DNA from: Alphaproteobacteria bacterium
Lineage (GTDB): Bacteria; Pseudomonadota; Alphaproteobacteria; UBA8366; GCA-2717185
Direction of reading: 5' to 3'
DNA: 64,000 nucleotides
NCBI GenBank assembly: GCA_040905865.1
Contig: JBBDQU010000056.1
Span: 27,709-91,708, forward strand
Shown here: piece after piece, positions 26,464 to 34,835 of the stretch
Layout: each line of letters begins with the position of its first letter
Position numbering within the stretch: the first letter of the stretch is position 1
The notes under the pieces: generated by a model
Seen by the model: the letters and a program-made list of their open reading frames with translations, nothing else
Told to the model about the DNA's origin: nothing
Database searches by the model: none
Translations under genes and position numbers: made by a program

Positions 26464-27833
26464 GGCGCGCTGGCGTCCAGTAAGGGCGACAGCGTGGGCG
26501 CATTCTCCAGGTCCGACACGAATTCAAGCATCCGTTCCGTCTTTTCGGTACCGACGAGCGGCTCCGAGAGACCGCGGAACTTCGTCTGCAGCCGGCGCCA
26601 GGTCAGGTCCAGATCCGTCACCGGGTCGCTCAGGTCGGCCTGCCCCTGCAATACGGCGCCGTCGCGCAAATGGACAATGACCTTGGCCTCATTGCGCTCC
26701 AGCGTATCGTCGCCGATAACCACCGCCCTGTCGCATAACGCCATTACATCAGCACGGCGGACGATGGCGTCGTCGAATGTATCGAGGCGCCCCGTATCGA
26801 TCCCTGCCAGGGCCAGCCCCACGGTAAAGCGCAGGCTGAATTTCGCCTCCAGCCCGGTCGTCGGGACCGGTATGTTGCACATCCGCAAACAGCGCGACGT
26901 TACCCTGATTTCGACCCGTTCCACCGCATCGGGCCGGAAGGCGGGATTTTCCCGGCAGGTCGCCGCCGCGTCAATCGGCGCATGGGTTCCAAAACAGGCC
27001 GCGTGGTATTTGAACCGCATGGTCGGCAGAAGATAGCGTTCGCCAAGCCCGTCCAGCCCCTTTGCGGGCGCAAAGGTATCGGTCTGGGTATCGCCGAATC
27101 CCTGCAGGCATTCGATGACCGCCGGATTGCTGGTAAAACCACGCGACGCCATTTCCGCCGCGAACAACCCGTTCTGCGCCGCCTTTCCCGCATGCAGCGG
27201 CTTGCACATCGTCCCGAACATCGATTTCAGCCCGGCCGCCTGCGTCCCGGCAATGCCGAGCGCCATGGCGGTCGTCGCCGCGTCGAGGCCAAGCAGCCGC
27301 GCAACCCCCGCCGCCGCCCCGAAGTGACCAACTGTCGCGGTGGCGTGCCAGCCACGGGCATAATGTCCCTCGCCCATGATGGCGCCGATGCGGCTTTCCG
27401 TTTCGACGCCTGCCGTGAAAGCCTCGATAAGCGCGCGGCCATTGGCGCCGCGATGCTCCGCCAGGGCAAGGATCGCCGGCATGACAGGCGCGGTCGGATG
27501 GCCGTTCAGAAGCCGCAGCACGTCGTCATAATCCAGCGCATGCCCGGCAGACCCGTTGACCAGCGCCGCCTGCCCCGCCGAGACCTTGCCGCCAATGCCG
27601 ATCAGCGTGGCCTGCGCGGCGCCCCCTTCGGCGGCGACATAATCCGCCAGTTGCCGCGTCAACGGTTCCTGCGCGCCCGCCAAGGTAACGCCCAGCCAGT
27701 CGAGCAGGCAGTGCTTGGTCACAAACACGACCTCCGCCGGCAGGCGGTCATAGGCGATACGGGTGGCGTTGTCCGCCAATAGCCGCGTTATTTCCGGGCA
27801 TTCTTCTTTTTTTTCAACAGGCTGTTCTACCAT
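26460..27833 (-). CDS. MmgE/PrpD family protein
   Basis: Family members include 2-methylcitrate dehydratase (PrpD) and cis-aconitate decarboxylase-like enzymes; many paralogs have unassigned substrates. The 457-residue protein shows the MmgE/PrpD pattern DWLGVTLAGAQEPLT near residue 50, GSAGHALDYDD near 100 and HPTAPVMPAILALAE, and MFGTMCKPLHAGKAAQNGL near 215. The ATG at 27833 is set by an excellent ribosome-binding site (AGGAGG, eight bases upstream). There are no prp genes around it, so methylcitrate activity is not supported by context. Confidence 0.88.
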   Translation of the reverse strand: MVEQPVEKKEECPEITRLLADNATRIAYDRLPAEVVFVTKHCLLDWLGVTLAGAQEPLTRQLADYVAAEGGAAQATLIGIGGKVSAGQAALVNGSAGHALDYDDVLRLLNGHPTAPVMPAILALAEHRGANGRALIEAFTAGVETESRIGAIMGEGHYARGWHATATVGHFGAAAGVARLLGLDAATTAMALGIAGTQAAGLKSMFGTMCKPLHAGKAAQNGLFAAEMASRGFTSNPAVIECLQGFGDTQTDTFAPAKGLDGLGERYLLPTMRFKYHAACFGTHAPIDAAATCRENPAFRPDAVERVEIRVTSRCLRMCNIPVPTTGLEAKFSLRFTVGLALAGIDTGRLDTFDDAIVRRADVMALCDRAVVIGDDTLERNEAKVIVHLRDGAVLQGQADLSDPVTDLDLTWRRLQTKFRGLSEPLVGTEKTERMLEFVSDLENAPTLSPLLDASAP

Positions 27834-27893
27834 CGTCGCCTCCTGTATCCGGTGCCGTTGAAAAACGGGATGCCGCATCGGGGCCCATGATAA

Positions 27894-28664
27894 TCACCGG
27901 CGGCGCTTTCCAGCAATTCCGAACTGCCCCGTACCTGATGTCCGCGCGGCGCTGTCCGGCAAAACAACGTATCGGCGGCGGCCGCGCGCGGCCTTGGCGG
28001 GCGGCGCGGCGGCGTAGATCTGTTTAATCGCCTCGACCAGCAGGACACCGGAAAATTGCGGAAAGAACCGGTCGCCAATCCGTTCGATCGCCGGCGACGA
28101 CGACAGGGCCAGCCGCCACTGGCTTGGCGGTACATAAAGCGCCCGGGCCGTATCGACCGGCAGAAACAGATTGTCCTGCAGCAACCGCCGAATCTGCCGG
28201 TTGGTGTATGGCTGCCCATGGCCGAACGGCGTCCGTTCCAGCCGCGCCCATATGCCCCGGCGGTTCGGCACAACGATCAGCAACCGACCACCTTCCGACA
28301 GCACCCGCCAGGCTTCGCGCATCATGCCGCGCTGGGTCTCGCTCTGTTCGACCGCATGCACCAGCAGCATGCGGTCTATGGACAGATCCGAAAAGGGCAG
28401 TTCAGCTTCGTCCACCAGGGTGACCAGACCCGGTTCATGGCGCGGCCAGTGCATGACGCCCTGCTGCGCCGGCATGGCGGCGAGGACGCGCTCCGCTTCG
28501 CCCCGGAACGACGTCAGATAGGGTATCGCGTAGCCCAGTCCCAGCATTCGCATACCGCGCACATCCGGCCATAACTGGCGGATCCGCCGCCGAATCATCC
28601 GTTGCGCCACATGCCCGAGCGGGCTGTGATAGAATTCATTCTGGTCGACAACATCGGTCCACAT
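27894..28664 (-). CDS. Class I SAM-dependent methyltransferase
   Basis: The 256-residue protein has a compact methyltransferase core. MRMLGLGYAIPYLTSF is motif I, acidic residues follow strand 2, and LPFSDLSIDRMLLVHAVEQSE is the motif IV region with the usual LPF(S/D)xxxD pattern. REAWRVLSEGGRLLIVVPNRRGIWAR is the post-core segment. The basic C-terminus may bind nucleic acid or an anionic partner. The ATG at 28664 begins MWTDVVDQNEFY, just upstream of the fold. The substrate is unknown. It is divergent from the Fe-S/acetyltransferase fusion gene, 54 bp away. Confidence 0.82.
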   Translation of the reverse strand: MWTDVVDQNEFYHSPLGHVAQRMIRRRIRQLWPDVRGMRMLGLGYAIPYLTSFRGEAERVLAAMPAQQGVMHWPRHEPGLVTLVDEAELPFSDLSIDRMLLVHAVEQSETQRGMMREAWRVLSEGGRLLIVVPNRRGIWARLERTPFGHGQPYTNRQIRRLLQDNLFLPVDTARALYVPPSQWRLALSSSPAIERIGDRFFPQFSGVLLVEAIKQIYAAAPPAKAARGRRRYVVLPDSAARTSGTGQFGIAGKRRR

Positions 28665-28718
28665 GCCATGAATGTACCACAGAGCGGGCAAAATGCGGTT
28701 ACAGGATAGAAGGCTTCC

Positions 28719-29858
28719 ATGTCGTCCATGACAGTACATGCCGTCCGCGATGCGCTGGCGCGGCAGGGGCTGATCCTGCGCGGCGGGTTTCATCCCGGGG
28801 GCGGCGATGACGTCCCGCCGGAATCCGGCACGATACTGCTGGTCGGCAATGCCGGCCCGGCGATGTGGCGGGCCTTCAACGCCGCCCGCCCGGTGGGCGC
28901 CGATCCGCTGAACGCCTGGACCCGGCAGGTGCTGGCGCCGATGGCCGAACAGCATCGCGCAAGGGTGCTGTATCCGTTCGAGGGGCCGCCCTACTGGCCG
29001 TTCCCGCGCTGGGCGCAACGGGCGGAAAGTATTGCAAGTTCTCCGCTTGGCATGCTGATCCATCCGGAATTCGGGTTATGGCATGCCTGGCGCGGCGCGT
29101 TTGTTTTCCGCGAACGGCTGCCGCTGCCCGATATGCCTGTCCACCGGGCGCCCTGCATGGACTGTACGGCGCAACCCTGCCTTTCCGGCTGTCCCGTTTC
29201 CGCCTTCGGGAAGGCCGGTTACGACACCCGTGCCTGCGCCGCATGGATCCGGAGTCCGGCAGGCGCCGACTGCCTGTCCGGCGGCTGTATCGCCCGGCAT
29301 GCCTGCCCCGTGGGCCGGACATATGCCTATGAAACCGACCAGGCGTCATTGCACATGACCTCGTTTCTGGCGGGGCAGCCGGATCCCGGAATGCGCCTTC
29401 GCGCCTACCGGCGCGGGGACGCCGCCACACTGGCCCGCCTGTTTCATGGCAGCGTTCACCGCGCCGCGGCCGCGGATTACTCACCGGAGCAGCGGAACGC
29501 CTGGGCACCACGCATACCCGATGAAGAATGGATGCGGGCCCGTATGGGATCATGCGACGTAGTCATCGTCGAATCCGGGGATGTGATTCTCGGGTTTTCC
29601 AATCTGGAAGCCGGCGGCCATGTCGATATGTTCTACGTGCATCAAGACTGGCAGCGACGCGGCACCGGCCAACTGCTCTACCGCCGTATAGAGGGCATCG
29701 CCCGACGACGGGGGTACATACAGCTGACCGCCGATGTCAGCATCACCGCGCGGCCGTTTTTCGAATCGATGGGATTTACCGTTGTCCGGCAACAGACAGT
29801 GTCGCGTGACAAAGTCTCACTGATTAATTTCGCCATGGCAAAGCGGCTTACGCCGTAG
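28719..29858 (+). CDS. Fe-S ferredoxin-like protein fused to GNAT acetyltransferase
   Basis: Residues of about 1-215 resemble stand-alone ferredoxin-like proteins related to the QueG/COG1600 group: a conserved N-terminal region, then cysteines at 146, 149, 154 and 158 in CMDCTAQPCLSGCPV, and a second set at 185, 190 and 196 (CLSGGCIARHACPVG). Together these could hold two 4Fe-4S clusters, although one cysteine of the second set is not obvious. Residues of about 224-379 form a GNAT acetyltransferase of the YafP-like kind (MRLRAYRRGDAATLARLF ... HQDWQRRGTGQLLYRRIE, the acetyl-CoA loop). One uninterrupted frame joins them, with no internal ribosome-binding site noticed. Function unknown. It overlaps the 3' end of recQ by 11 bp. 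Confidence 0.8.
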   Translation: MSSMTVHAVRDALARQGLILRGGFHPGGGDDVPPESGTILLVGNAGPAMWRAFNAARPVGADPLNAWTRQVLAPMAEQHRARVLYPFEGPPYWPFPRWAQRAESIASSPLGMLIHPEFGLWHAWRGAFVFRERLPLPDMPVHRAPCMDCTAQPCLSGCPVSAFGKAGYDTRACAAWIRSPAGADCLSGGCIARHACPVGRTYAYETDQASLHMTSFLAGQPDPGMRLRAYRRGDAATLARLFHGSVHRAAAADYSPEQRNAWAPRIPDEEWMRARMGSCDVVIVESGDVILGFSNLEAGGHVDMFYVHQDWQRRGTGQLLYRRIEGIARRRGYIQLTADVSITARPFFESMGFTVVRQQTVSRDKVSLINFAMAKRLTP

Positions 29859-31698
29859 CGTTTTCCTCGGCTTCGATGGCGGCAAGGAAAATATCGGCAA
29901 AATCGCGCAGCTTGGCCGCCCCGACGCCATGCACCTCTGCGAACTGGCTGTGCGTCCGGGGCCGGCTTTGCGCCATGTCCTGCAACGACCGGTCGGAGAA
30001 CACCACATAGGCCGGGACGCCGCGTTCGCTCGCGAGGTCGCGCCGCAGTTTCTTCAACACGCCAAGCAGCGCTGCATCGGCTGGCGCCAGCCCGGCGGTA
30101 ACTTCCCGCGCCAGCGCCTTCGCGGTCTTTTCCTGCCTGACCGTATCGGCCCGGAAGGCGAAGGCCGCGTCGCCGCGCAGCAGTTTCCGGCCATCCTCCG
30201 TGAGGGAAAGTCCACCGTATCCCGCAACGTCGAGCCGCAGATAGCCCGCCGCGACGAGTTGCCGGATGATCGATCGCCAGGCATCCTTGCTGCGCCCCGC
30301 GCCCGTGCCGAAACCTTCCAGCGCATCATGCCCGGCCGCGCGAATTTTCTCGGTATCGGCACCGCGCAGCACGTCTACGATATGCGCCGCGCCGAAGCGC
30401 TGTCCCGTCCGCAAGACCACGGAAAGGGCCAGTTGGCCTTCCGCCTGGCCATCTATCATCTCCACCGGATCAAGACAGATATCGCAATTGCCGCAATTGC
30501 CGATATCTTCGCCAAAATAGGTGAGCAGCGTCCGCCGCCGGCACGACGGCGCCTCACAGTAACCGATCAGCGCGTCGAGGCGTTTATGCTCGCGCCGCCG
30601 CCGGTCGTCATCGCCGCTGTCTTCCTGTTCGATGAAAACCCGGCGCATGCGGATGTCATCCAGCCCGTACAGCATATGCGCTTCGGCGGCCTCGCCATCG
30701 CGCCCGGCACGACCGATTTCCTGGTAATAGGCCTCCATGCTGCCCGGCAGGTCGGTGTGCAGAACGAACCGGATATCCGGCTTGTCGATGCCCATACCGA
30801 AGGCAATGGTCGCCACCATCACGCTGCCCGGTTCCGTCATGAACGTATCCTGGTTCGCATCGCGCTCGCCCTTGTCCATGCCCGCATGGTACGGCAGCGC
30901 GGGAATGCCGGCATCGCACAGCATTTTGGCGACGCTTTCCGTTTTCTTCCGCGACAGGCAGTAGACAATCCCGCTGTCGCCCTTATGGGCTGTTACGAAG
31001 TCGAGTACCTGGCGCATGCCGCCGCGCTTCATTTCAACGGAAAGCCGGATATTCGGCCGGTCGAACCCGGCAACGAATATCGCGCCGTCGCCGCCAAAGA
31101 GTTTTGCCGCGATATCGCTGCGCGTCGCCTTGTCCGCAGTCGCCGTCAGGGCCGCAATTGGCACGCCGGGAAACTGGTCCCGCAACCGCGCCAGGGCCTC
31201 GTAATCGGGTCGGAACGCCGGTCCCCATTGCGAAATGCAATGCGCCTCGTCGATGGCGATCAGCCGGACCGGCAGGCGCTGTAATGCGGACAGCATACGG
31301 TCGGTCATCAGCCGTTCCGGCGACATATACAGCAACGGTGCCTCCCCGGCGACGACGCGGCGCCAGGCGTCGACGTTCTCGATCCTGTCCCGCGACGAAT
31401 TGATGGTTTCAGCCGCGACCCCCGCAAGCCGCAAGGCGGCGACCTGGTCGTGCATCAGCGCCACCAATGGCGATACGACGATGGTCAGCCCGCCCAGCAC
31501 CATTCCCGAAATCTGGAAGCACAGCGATTTTCCCGACCCCGTCGGCATCACGGCCAGCGTGTTGCACCCGTCAAGCAACGACCGCACGACCGGTTCCTGG
31601 GCGCCCCGGAAATCCGAAAACCCGAAGACGTCATGCAGTAACAGGCGCGCTTTAGCCTGCCGGTCCGCAGCCTCCGTCATATCCGCTTTTTGTTTCAC
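29848..31698 (-). CDS. recQ: ATP-dependent DNA helicase RecQ
   Basis: RecQ unwinds DNA 3' to 5' in recombination and repair. The 616-residue protein has the DEAH-box helicase motifs: Walker A TGSGKS (Lys57), DEAH at 150-153 in IDEAHCISQWG, and EIGRAGRDG as motif VI. The RQC region contributes a zinc site (CEAPSCRRR ... CGNCDIC). A C-terminal HRDC domain follows (about 530-600), including VPAYVVFSDRSLQDMA. This is the full-length RecQ architecture. It converges with the fusion gene, and the lipoprotein gene lies upstream (7 bp) on the same strand. Confidence 0.95.
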   Translation of the reverse strand: MKQKADMTEAADRQAKARLLLHDVFGFSDFRGAQEPVVRSLLDGCNTLAVMPTGSGKSLCFQISGMVLGGLTIVVSPLVALMHDQVAALRLAGVAAETINSSRDRIENVDAWRRVVAGEAPLLYMSPERLMTDRMLSALQRLPVRLIAIDEAHCISQWGPAFRPDYEALARLRDQFPGVPIAALTATADKATRSDIAAKLFGGDGAIFVAGFDRPNIRLSVEMKRGGMRQVLDFVTAHKGDSGIVYCLSRKKTESVAKMLCDAGIPALPYHAGMDKGERDANQDTFMTEPGSVMVATIAFGMGIDKPDIRFVLHTDLPGSMEAYYQEIGRAGRDGEAAEAHMLYGLDDIRMRRVFIEQEDSGDDDRRRREHKRLDALIGYCEAPSCRRRTLLTYFGEDIGNCGNCDICLDPVEMIDGQAEGQLALSVVLRTGQRFGAAHIVDVLRGADTEKIRAAGHDALEGFGTGAGRSKDAWRSIIRQLVAAGYLRLDVAGYGGLSLTEDGRKLLRGDAAFAFRADTVRQEKTAKALAREVTAGLAPADAALLGVLKKLRRDLASERGVPAYVVFSDRSLQDMAQSRPRTHSQFAEVHGVGAAKLRDFADIFLAAIEAEENATA

Positions 31699-31704
31699 GC
31701 CGCT

Positions 31705-32220
31705 TCAGTTCCTGAGCTTGCTGCGATTGTGGCGCAATTCCTCTTCGCTCAATTCCAGGCCGACATAAATGGTAAAGGAATCCGTTTCGACACCGGGGCT
31801 CAGGGGAATTGTCAGGGTCAGCGTATCTTCGAACGAAATCGATTTCCGGCTGACATAGGGCGTTTCCGCCGCAAAGGTCTGGCGGCTGAGTATATTTCGC
31901 TGCTGATCCGTGATCGCCACAAAATAGGGAATGGTGGCGCTTTCGGTCTGGTTCGCCGGTCCACGGCGCGTGACGACCCGGATTGTCAGGTCCACCAGCA
32001 GGTCCTCGTCGTCGCGCCGGCAAGTTCCGCCAACGCGATCGATCCAGGCCTCCAGCAGGACATCCGTCGGGTCGCGACCGGGCCCCGGATTAAACCGGGT
32101 CACATCGCCAAGCCCGCGCAGTACGTCAACGTCGGGACAGGCGATTCGGCTGTCCTGCTCGCCCGCGCAGGCAGCCAGCATCATGCCGACGGCAATCACA
32201 AATCCGGTACGCGCCAGCAT
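31705..32220 (-). CDS. Putative lipoprotein
   Basis: The 171-residue protein starts with a lipoprotein signal (LARTGFVIAVGMMLAAC; lipobox LAAC, Cys18), so it should be anchored in the inner or outer membrane. The mature part has a short conserved-looking cysteine pair (IACPDVDVL and GGTCRRDDED) that could form a disulfide, then a beta-rich stretch ending in an ELSEEELRHNRSK helix. I do not recognise a named family. It lies between the CDGSH gene and recQ on the same strand. Confidence 0.75.
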   Translation of the reverse strand: MLARTGFVIAVGMMLAACAGEQDSRIACPDVDVLRGLGDVTRFNPGPGRDPTDVLLEAWIDRVGGTCRRDDEDLLVDLTIRVVTRRGPANQTESATIPYFVAITDQQRNILSRQTFAAETPYVSRKSISFEDTLTLTIPLSPGVETDSFTIYVGLELSEEELRHNRSKLRN

Positions 32221-32236
32221 GTTTACAGCCTTCCGA

Positions 32237-32476
32237 CTACAGGTCCCCGTGTGCGCCATCGCAGAGGGGTTTGTTATCCGTACATTTGCAGCCGCAGAAA
32301 TAAACCGTCTTGCTGCGTGGCGCGACATACTCCATCGGCGACAGACCTGTACCCTTGTGGCTGCCGTCGCAAAAAGGCTGCGCCTTGCTTTGTCCACAGG
32401 CGCACCACCAGTAGCTGTCGCCCTTGGTCACGTCGACTTCATACGGCGCCTTCTGTGCGATAACCGGGTCTGTCAT
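32237..32476 (-). CDS. CDGSH-type [2Fe-2S] protein with two motifs
   Basis: The 79-residue protein contains two CDGSH-type cluster sites: Cys25, Cys27, Cys36 and His40 (CACGQSKAQPFCDGSH), and Cys61, Cys63, Cys72 and His76 (CGCKCTDNKPLCDGAH). Each three-Cys/one-His site can bind one [2Fe-2S] cluster, so this is a tandem (mitoNEET-like class 2) bacterial form. The ATG at 32476 gives the typical MTDPVIAQKAPYEV start; a second ATG at 32488 adds four residues. Its role, probably electron or cluster transfer, is not established. It is divergent from thrB. Confidence 0.88.
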   Translation of the reverse strand: MTDPVIAQKAPYEVDVTKGDSYWWCACGQSKAQPFCDGSHKGTGLSPMEYVAPRSKTVYFCGCKCTDNKPLCDGAHGDL

Positions 32477-32641
32477 GGCTTGTTTCATCCCCCTGTAGAC
32501 TATATTAGGTTCGCGCCGGTCGCTGCCTGGCGGATAACCGTCATGGCCAGCGGCATAAATGATTGAGGGTTTTATGGGCACCGGGCAGCAGGGCGTCAAG
32601 CGAATGTGTGGCATCGTCAAACACCGAATGCGCCGCTGACG

Positions 32642-33601
32642 ATGGCCGTCTATACCGATGTCGGCGACGAGGAACTCGTCGCGTTTGTCGCCGCGTACGA
32701 TATCGGCGAGGTCGTGTCCTGCAAGGGCATTGCCGAAGGCGTCGAAAATTCGAACTACCTGCTGCAGACGACGGCGGGCAGCCATATCCTGACCCTTTAT
32801 GAGAAGCGGGTGAAGCGGGAAGACCTGCCCTATTTCATCGGTTATATGGAGCATCTGGCGGCGCACGGCATTGCCTGCCCGACGCCGCTGCACGGCCGCG
32901 ACGGCAGGGCGCTGCGCGAATTATGCGGGCGTCCCGCCGCTATCGTCACGTTTCTGAAAGGCATGTGGCCGCGGCGCATCCTGCCCGGCCATTGCGCCCA
33001 ACTGGGCAGCGCCATGGCCCGGATGCATCTGGCCGGCGATACCTTTCCGATGCAACGCGCCAACAGCCTGTCGGTCGGCGCCTGGCGCGGGTTAATTGAG
33101 TCCTGCGCCGCGCGCGCGCATGAGATCCGGGACGGGCTGGATACACTGCTCGAAACGGAAATCGGGTTCCTGGAAGCGAACTGGCCAACCGGCCTGCCAT
33201 CCGGCGTCTGCCACGCGGACCTGTTTCCCGATAATGTCTTCTTCCTCGGCGACAGGCTGTCCGGCATCATCGACTTCTATTTCGCCTGCAACGATTTCTA
33301 CGCCTACGATATCGCCATCTGCCTGAACGCCTGGTGTTTTGAACGCGATGGCAGCTTCAACGTCACCAAGGCCAGGGTCATGCTGTCCGAATACCGCAAG
33401 GTCCGGCCGCTTTCCGGCGCGGAACTGCAGGCGTTGCCGATCCTTGCGCGCGGCAGCGCGCTCCGGTTTCTGCTGACCCGGCTGTATGACTGGCTGAATC
33501 ATCCGGAAGGCGCGATGGTGCAGCCGAAGGACCCCCTGGAATATCTCGGCTTCCTGCAGTTTCACCAGCAGGTGCCGGGACCTGGCGCATACGGGTTGTG
33601 A
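32642..33601 (+). CDS. thrB: Homoserine kinase (ThrB, aminoglycoside-phosphotransferase-like)
   Basis: This is the ThrB form common in Alphaproteobacteria, with a choline/aminoglycoside kinase fold rather than the GHMP fold. It phosphorylates homoserine to O-phosphohomoserine, the substrate of ThrC. The 319-residue protein shows the Brenner motif [12 protein letters not shown] (catalytic Asp in HADLFPDN) and [15 protein letters not shown] for magnesium binding. The ATG at 32642 precedes [12 protein letters not shown], a typical N-terminus. Its stop overlaps the rnhA start (TGATG), and the thrB-rnhA pairing is common in the class. thrC is 6 kb away on the other strand. Confidence 0.93.
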   Translation: MAVYTDVGDEELVAFVAAYDIGEVVSCKGIAEGVENSNYLLQTTAGSHILTLYEKRVKREDLPYFIGYMEHLAAHGIACPTPLHGRDGRALRELCGRPAAIVTFLKGMWPRRILPGHCAQLGSAMARMHLAGDTFPMQRANSLSVGAWRGLIESCAARAHEIRDGLDTLLETEIGFLEANWPTGLPSGVCHADLFPDNVFFLGDRLSGIIDFYFACNDFYAYDIAICLNAWCFERDGSFNVTKARVMLSEYRKVRPLSGAELQALPILARGSALRFLLTRLYDWLNHPEGAMVQPKDPLEYLGFLQFHQQVPGPGAYGL

Positions 33602-34059
33602 TGGCGGACAACAGCACGGACAGAATTGAAATCTTCACGGATGGCGCCTGCAGCGGTAATCCGGGCCCGGGCGGCTGGGGGGCGATCCTGCGGTATCGCG
33701 GTACGGAAAAGGAACTGAACGGCGGCGAGGCGGAAACCACCAACAACCGGATGGAAATGCTGGCGGCCATCATGGCGCTGGAGGCGATAAAAAGACCTGT
33801 CCGCGCCGTGATTCACACGGACAGCACCTATCTGCGCGACGGGATCACGAAATGGATTCACGCCTGGAAAAAAAATGGCTGGAAAACCGCGTCGAGGAAA
33901 CCGGTCAGGAATGTCGACCTGTGGCAGCGCCTGGAAGCGGCAATCGAAGACCATGAGGTCGAATGGCGCTGGGTCAGGGGGCATGCCGGCCACCCGGAAA
34001 ACGAACGCGCCGACGAACTCGCCCGCGAAGCGGCAAGGGCTTTCGGCGGAAGGCGATAA
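33601..34059 (+). CDS. rnhA: Ribonuclease HI
   Basis: RNase HI cleaves RNA in RNA-DNA hybrids. The 152-residue protein has the four carboxylates of the family: Asp in [18 protein letters not shown], Glu in NNRMEMLA, Asp in [11 protein letters not shown] and Asp in [11 protein letters not shown]. The basic handle region [15 protein letters not shown] contacts the hybrid. ATG 33601 overlaps the thrB TGA by one base; an upstream GTG at 33598 is also possible. The 3' end carries a perfect hairpin (34044-34071). Confidence 0.96.
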   Translation: MADNSTDRIEIFTDGACSGNPGPGGWGAILRYRGTEKELNGGEAETTNNRMEMLAAIMALEAIKRPVRAVIHTDSTYLRDGITKWIHAWKKNGWKTASRKPVRNVDLWQRLEAAIEDHEVEWRWVRGHAGHPENERADELAREAARAFGGRR

Positions 34060-34071
34060 TACCTTCCGCCG
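34044..34071. terminator. Perfect hairpin between convergent rnhA and peroxiredoxin genes
   Basis: CGGCGGAAGG (34044-34053) is perfectly complementary to CCTTCCGCCG (34062-34071) around an 8-bp loop that contains the rnhA stop codon. There is no T-run on either strand, so it may stabilise the 3' ends or act as a weak bidirectional terminator for the two convergent genes. Confidence 0.45.
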
Positions 34072-34089
34072 TAAATCAGAACGCGCCTG

Positions 34090-34572
34090 CTATAGCGATT
34101 CCAGAACGCTTTCCGCGCTGGAGATTGTCAGCGCGCCGCCTTCTTCCTCTTTCAGCGCCGTCACCACGCCATCATCGACAACCATGGCGTAACGCTTCGA
34201 CCGCACGCCCAGGCCGCGCGCCGAAAGGTCCAGTTCCAGACCGGCCGCCTTTGTGAATTCTCCACTGCCGTCGGCGAGCATCGAGATATTTTCGCCGACG
34301 CCCTGGTCCTTGCCCCAGGCGCCCATGACAAACGCATCGTTCACCGCGAGACAGGCGATGGCGTCGACGCCCTTCGCCTTGATAGCCGCCGCATTGTTCA
34401 AAAAGCCCGGTACATGCTTCGCCGAACAAGTCGGCGTGAAGGCGCCCGGCACCGCGAACAGCACAACCTTGCGGCCCTTGAAGAAATCATCCGTCGATAC
34501 CGCGGCGGGGCCATCCGCACCCAATTCGTACAGCGTCGCTGAAGGAACCTTGTCGCCAACCTTGATTGTCAT
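34090..34572 (-). CDS. Peroxiredoxin (Prx5/AhpE-like, glutaredoxin-dependent type)
   Basis: This thiol peroxidase reduces peroxides through the cysteine in [16 protein letters not shown] (about Cys47). The 160-residue length and the segments [18 protein letters not shown] and [13 protein letters not shown] match the Prx5 family. The ATG at 34572 was chosen for [10 protein letters not shown]; the longer TTG start upstream adds MEED-like residues inside the ribosome-binding site. Which thiol reductant is used (glutaredoxin or thioredoxin) is not visible. It is separated from the DsbD-like gene by a repeat element. Confidence 0.92.
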   Translation of the reverse strand: MTIKVGDKVPSATLYELGADGPAAVSTDDFFKGRKVVLFAVPGAFTPTCSAKHVPGFLNNAAAIKAKGVDAIACLAVNDAFVMGAWGKDQGVGENISMLADGSGEFTKAAGLELDLSARGLGVRSKRYAMVVDDGVVTALKEEEGGALTISSAESVLESL

Positions 34573-34634
34573 GTCTTCTTCCAACCCTCCAATACTGAAA
34601 TGTCATTGTGTGTGGTTTCGTCCGGCCAGATACT

Positions 34635-34777
34635 TATAGCACATCAGGTCCGAATGGAACCGCAACAGGCTTCATTCGAACCTGTGAAGGTGCAGTTTAA
34701 ATATTCAATAAGATAGGTCGGATTCACGTATATGTTGAATCTTCGAGGGTAATTCCAACCGGACACGATCCGATCTA
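34635..34777. repeat. Intergenic palindromic repeat, copy A
   Basis: This roughly 143-bp element starts with TATAGCAC and ends with ATCCGATCTA. It aligns end to end with copy B (58843-58982). It has two inverted-repeat blocks: a weaker first hairpin around AGGTCCGAATG/CATTCGAACCT, and a second with outer arms TAGGTCGGAT (34714-34723) and ATCCGATCTA (34768-34777). Arm changes relative to copy B are compensatory (CGGAT/ATCCG here, CAGAT/ATCTG there). It fills the gap between the peroxiredoxin and DsbD-like genes. Confidence 0.75.
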
Positions 34778-34835
34778 AACCCGCGACCACGCAAGTCCAG
34801 CCGAATTCGGCATGATCGACGCGGAAATGACATAT

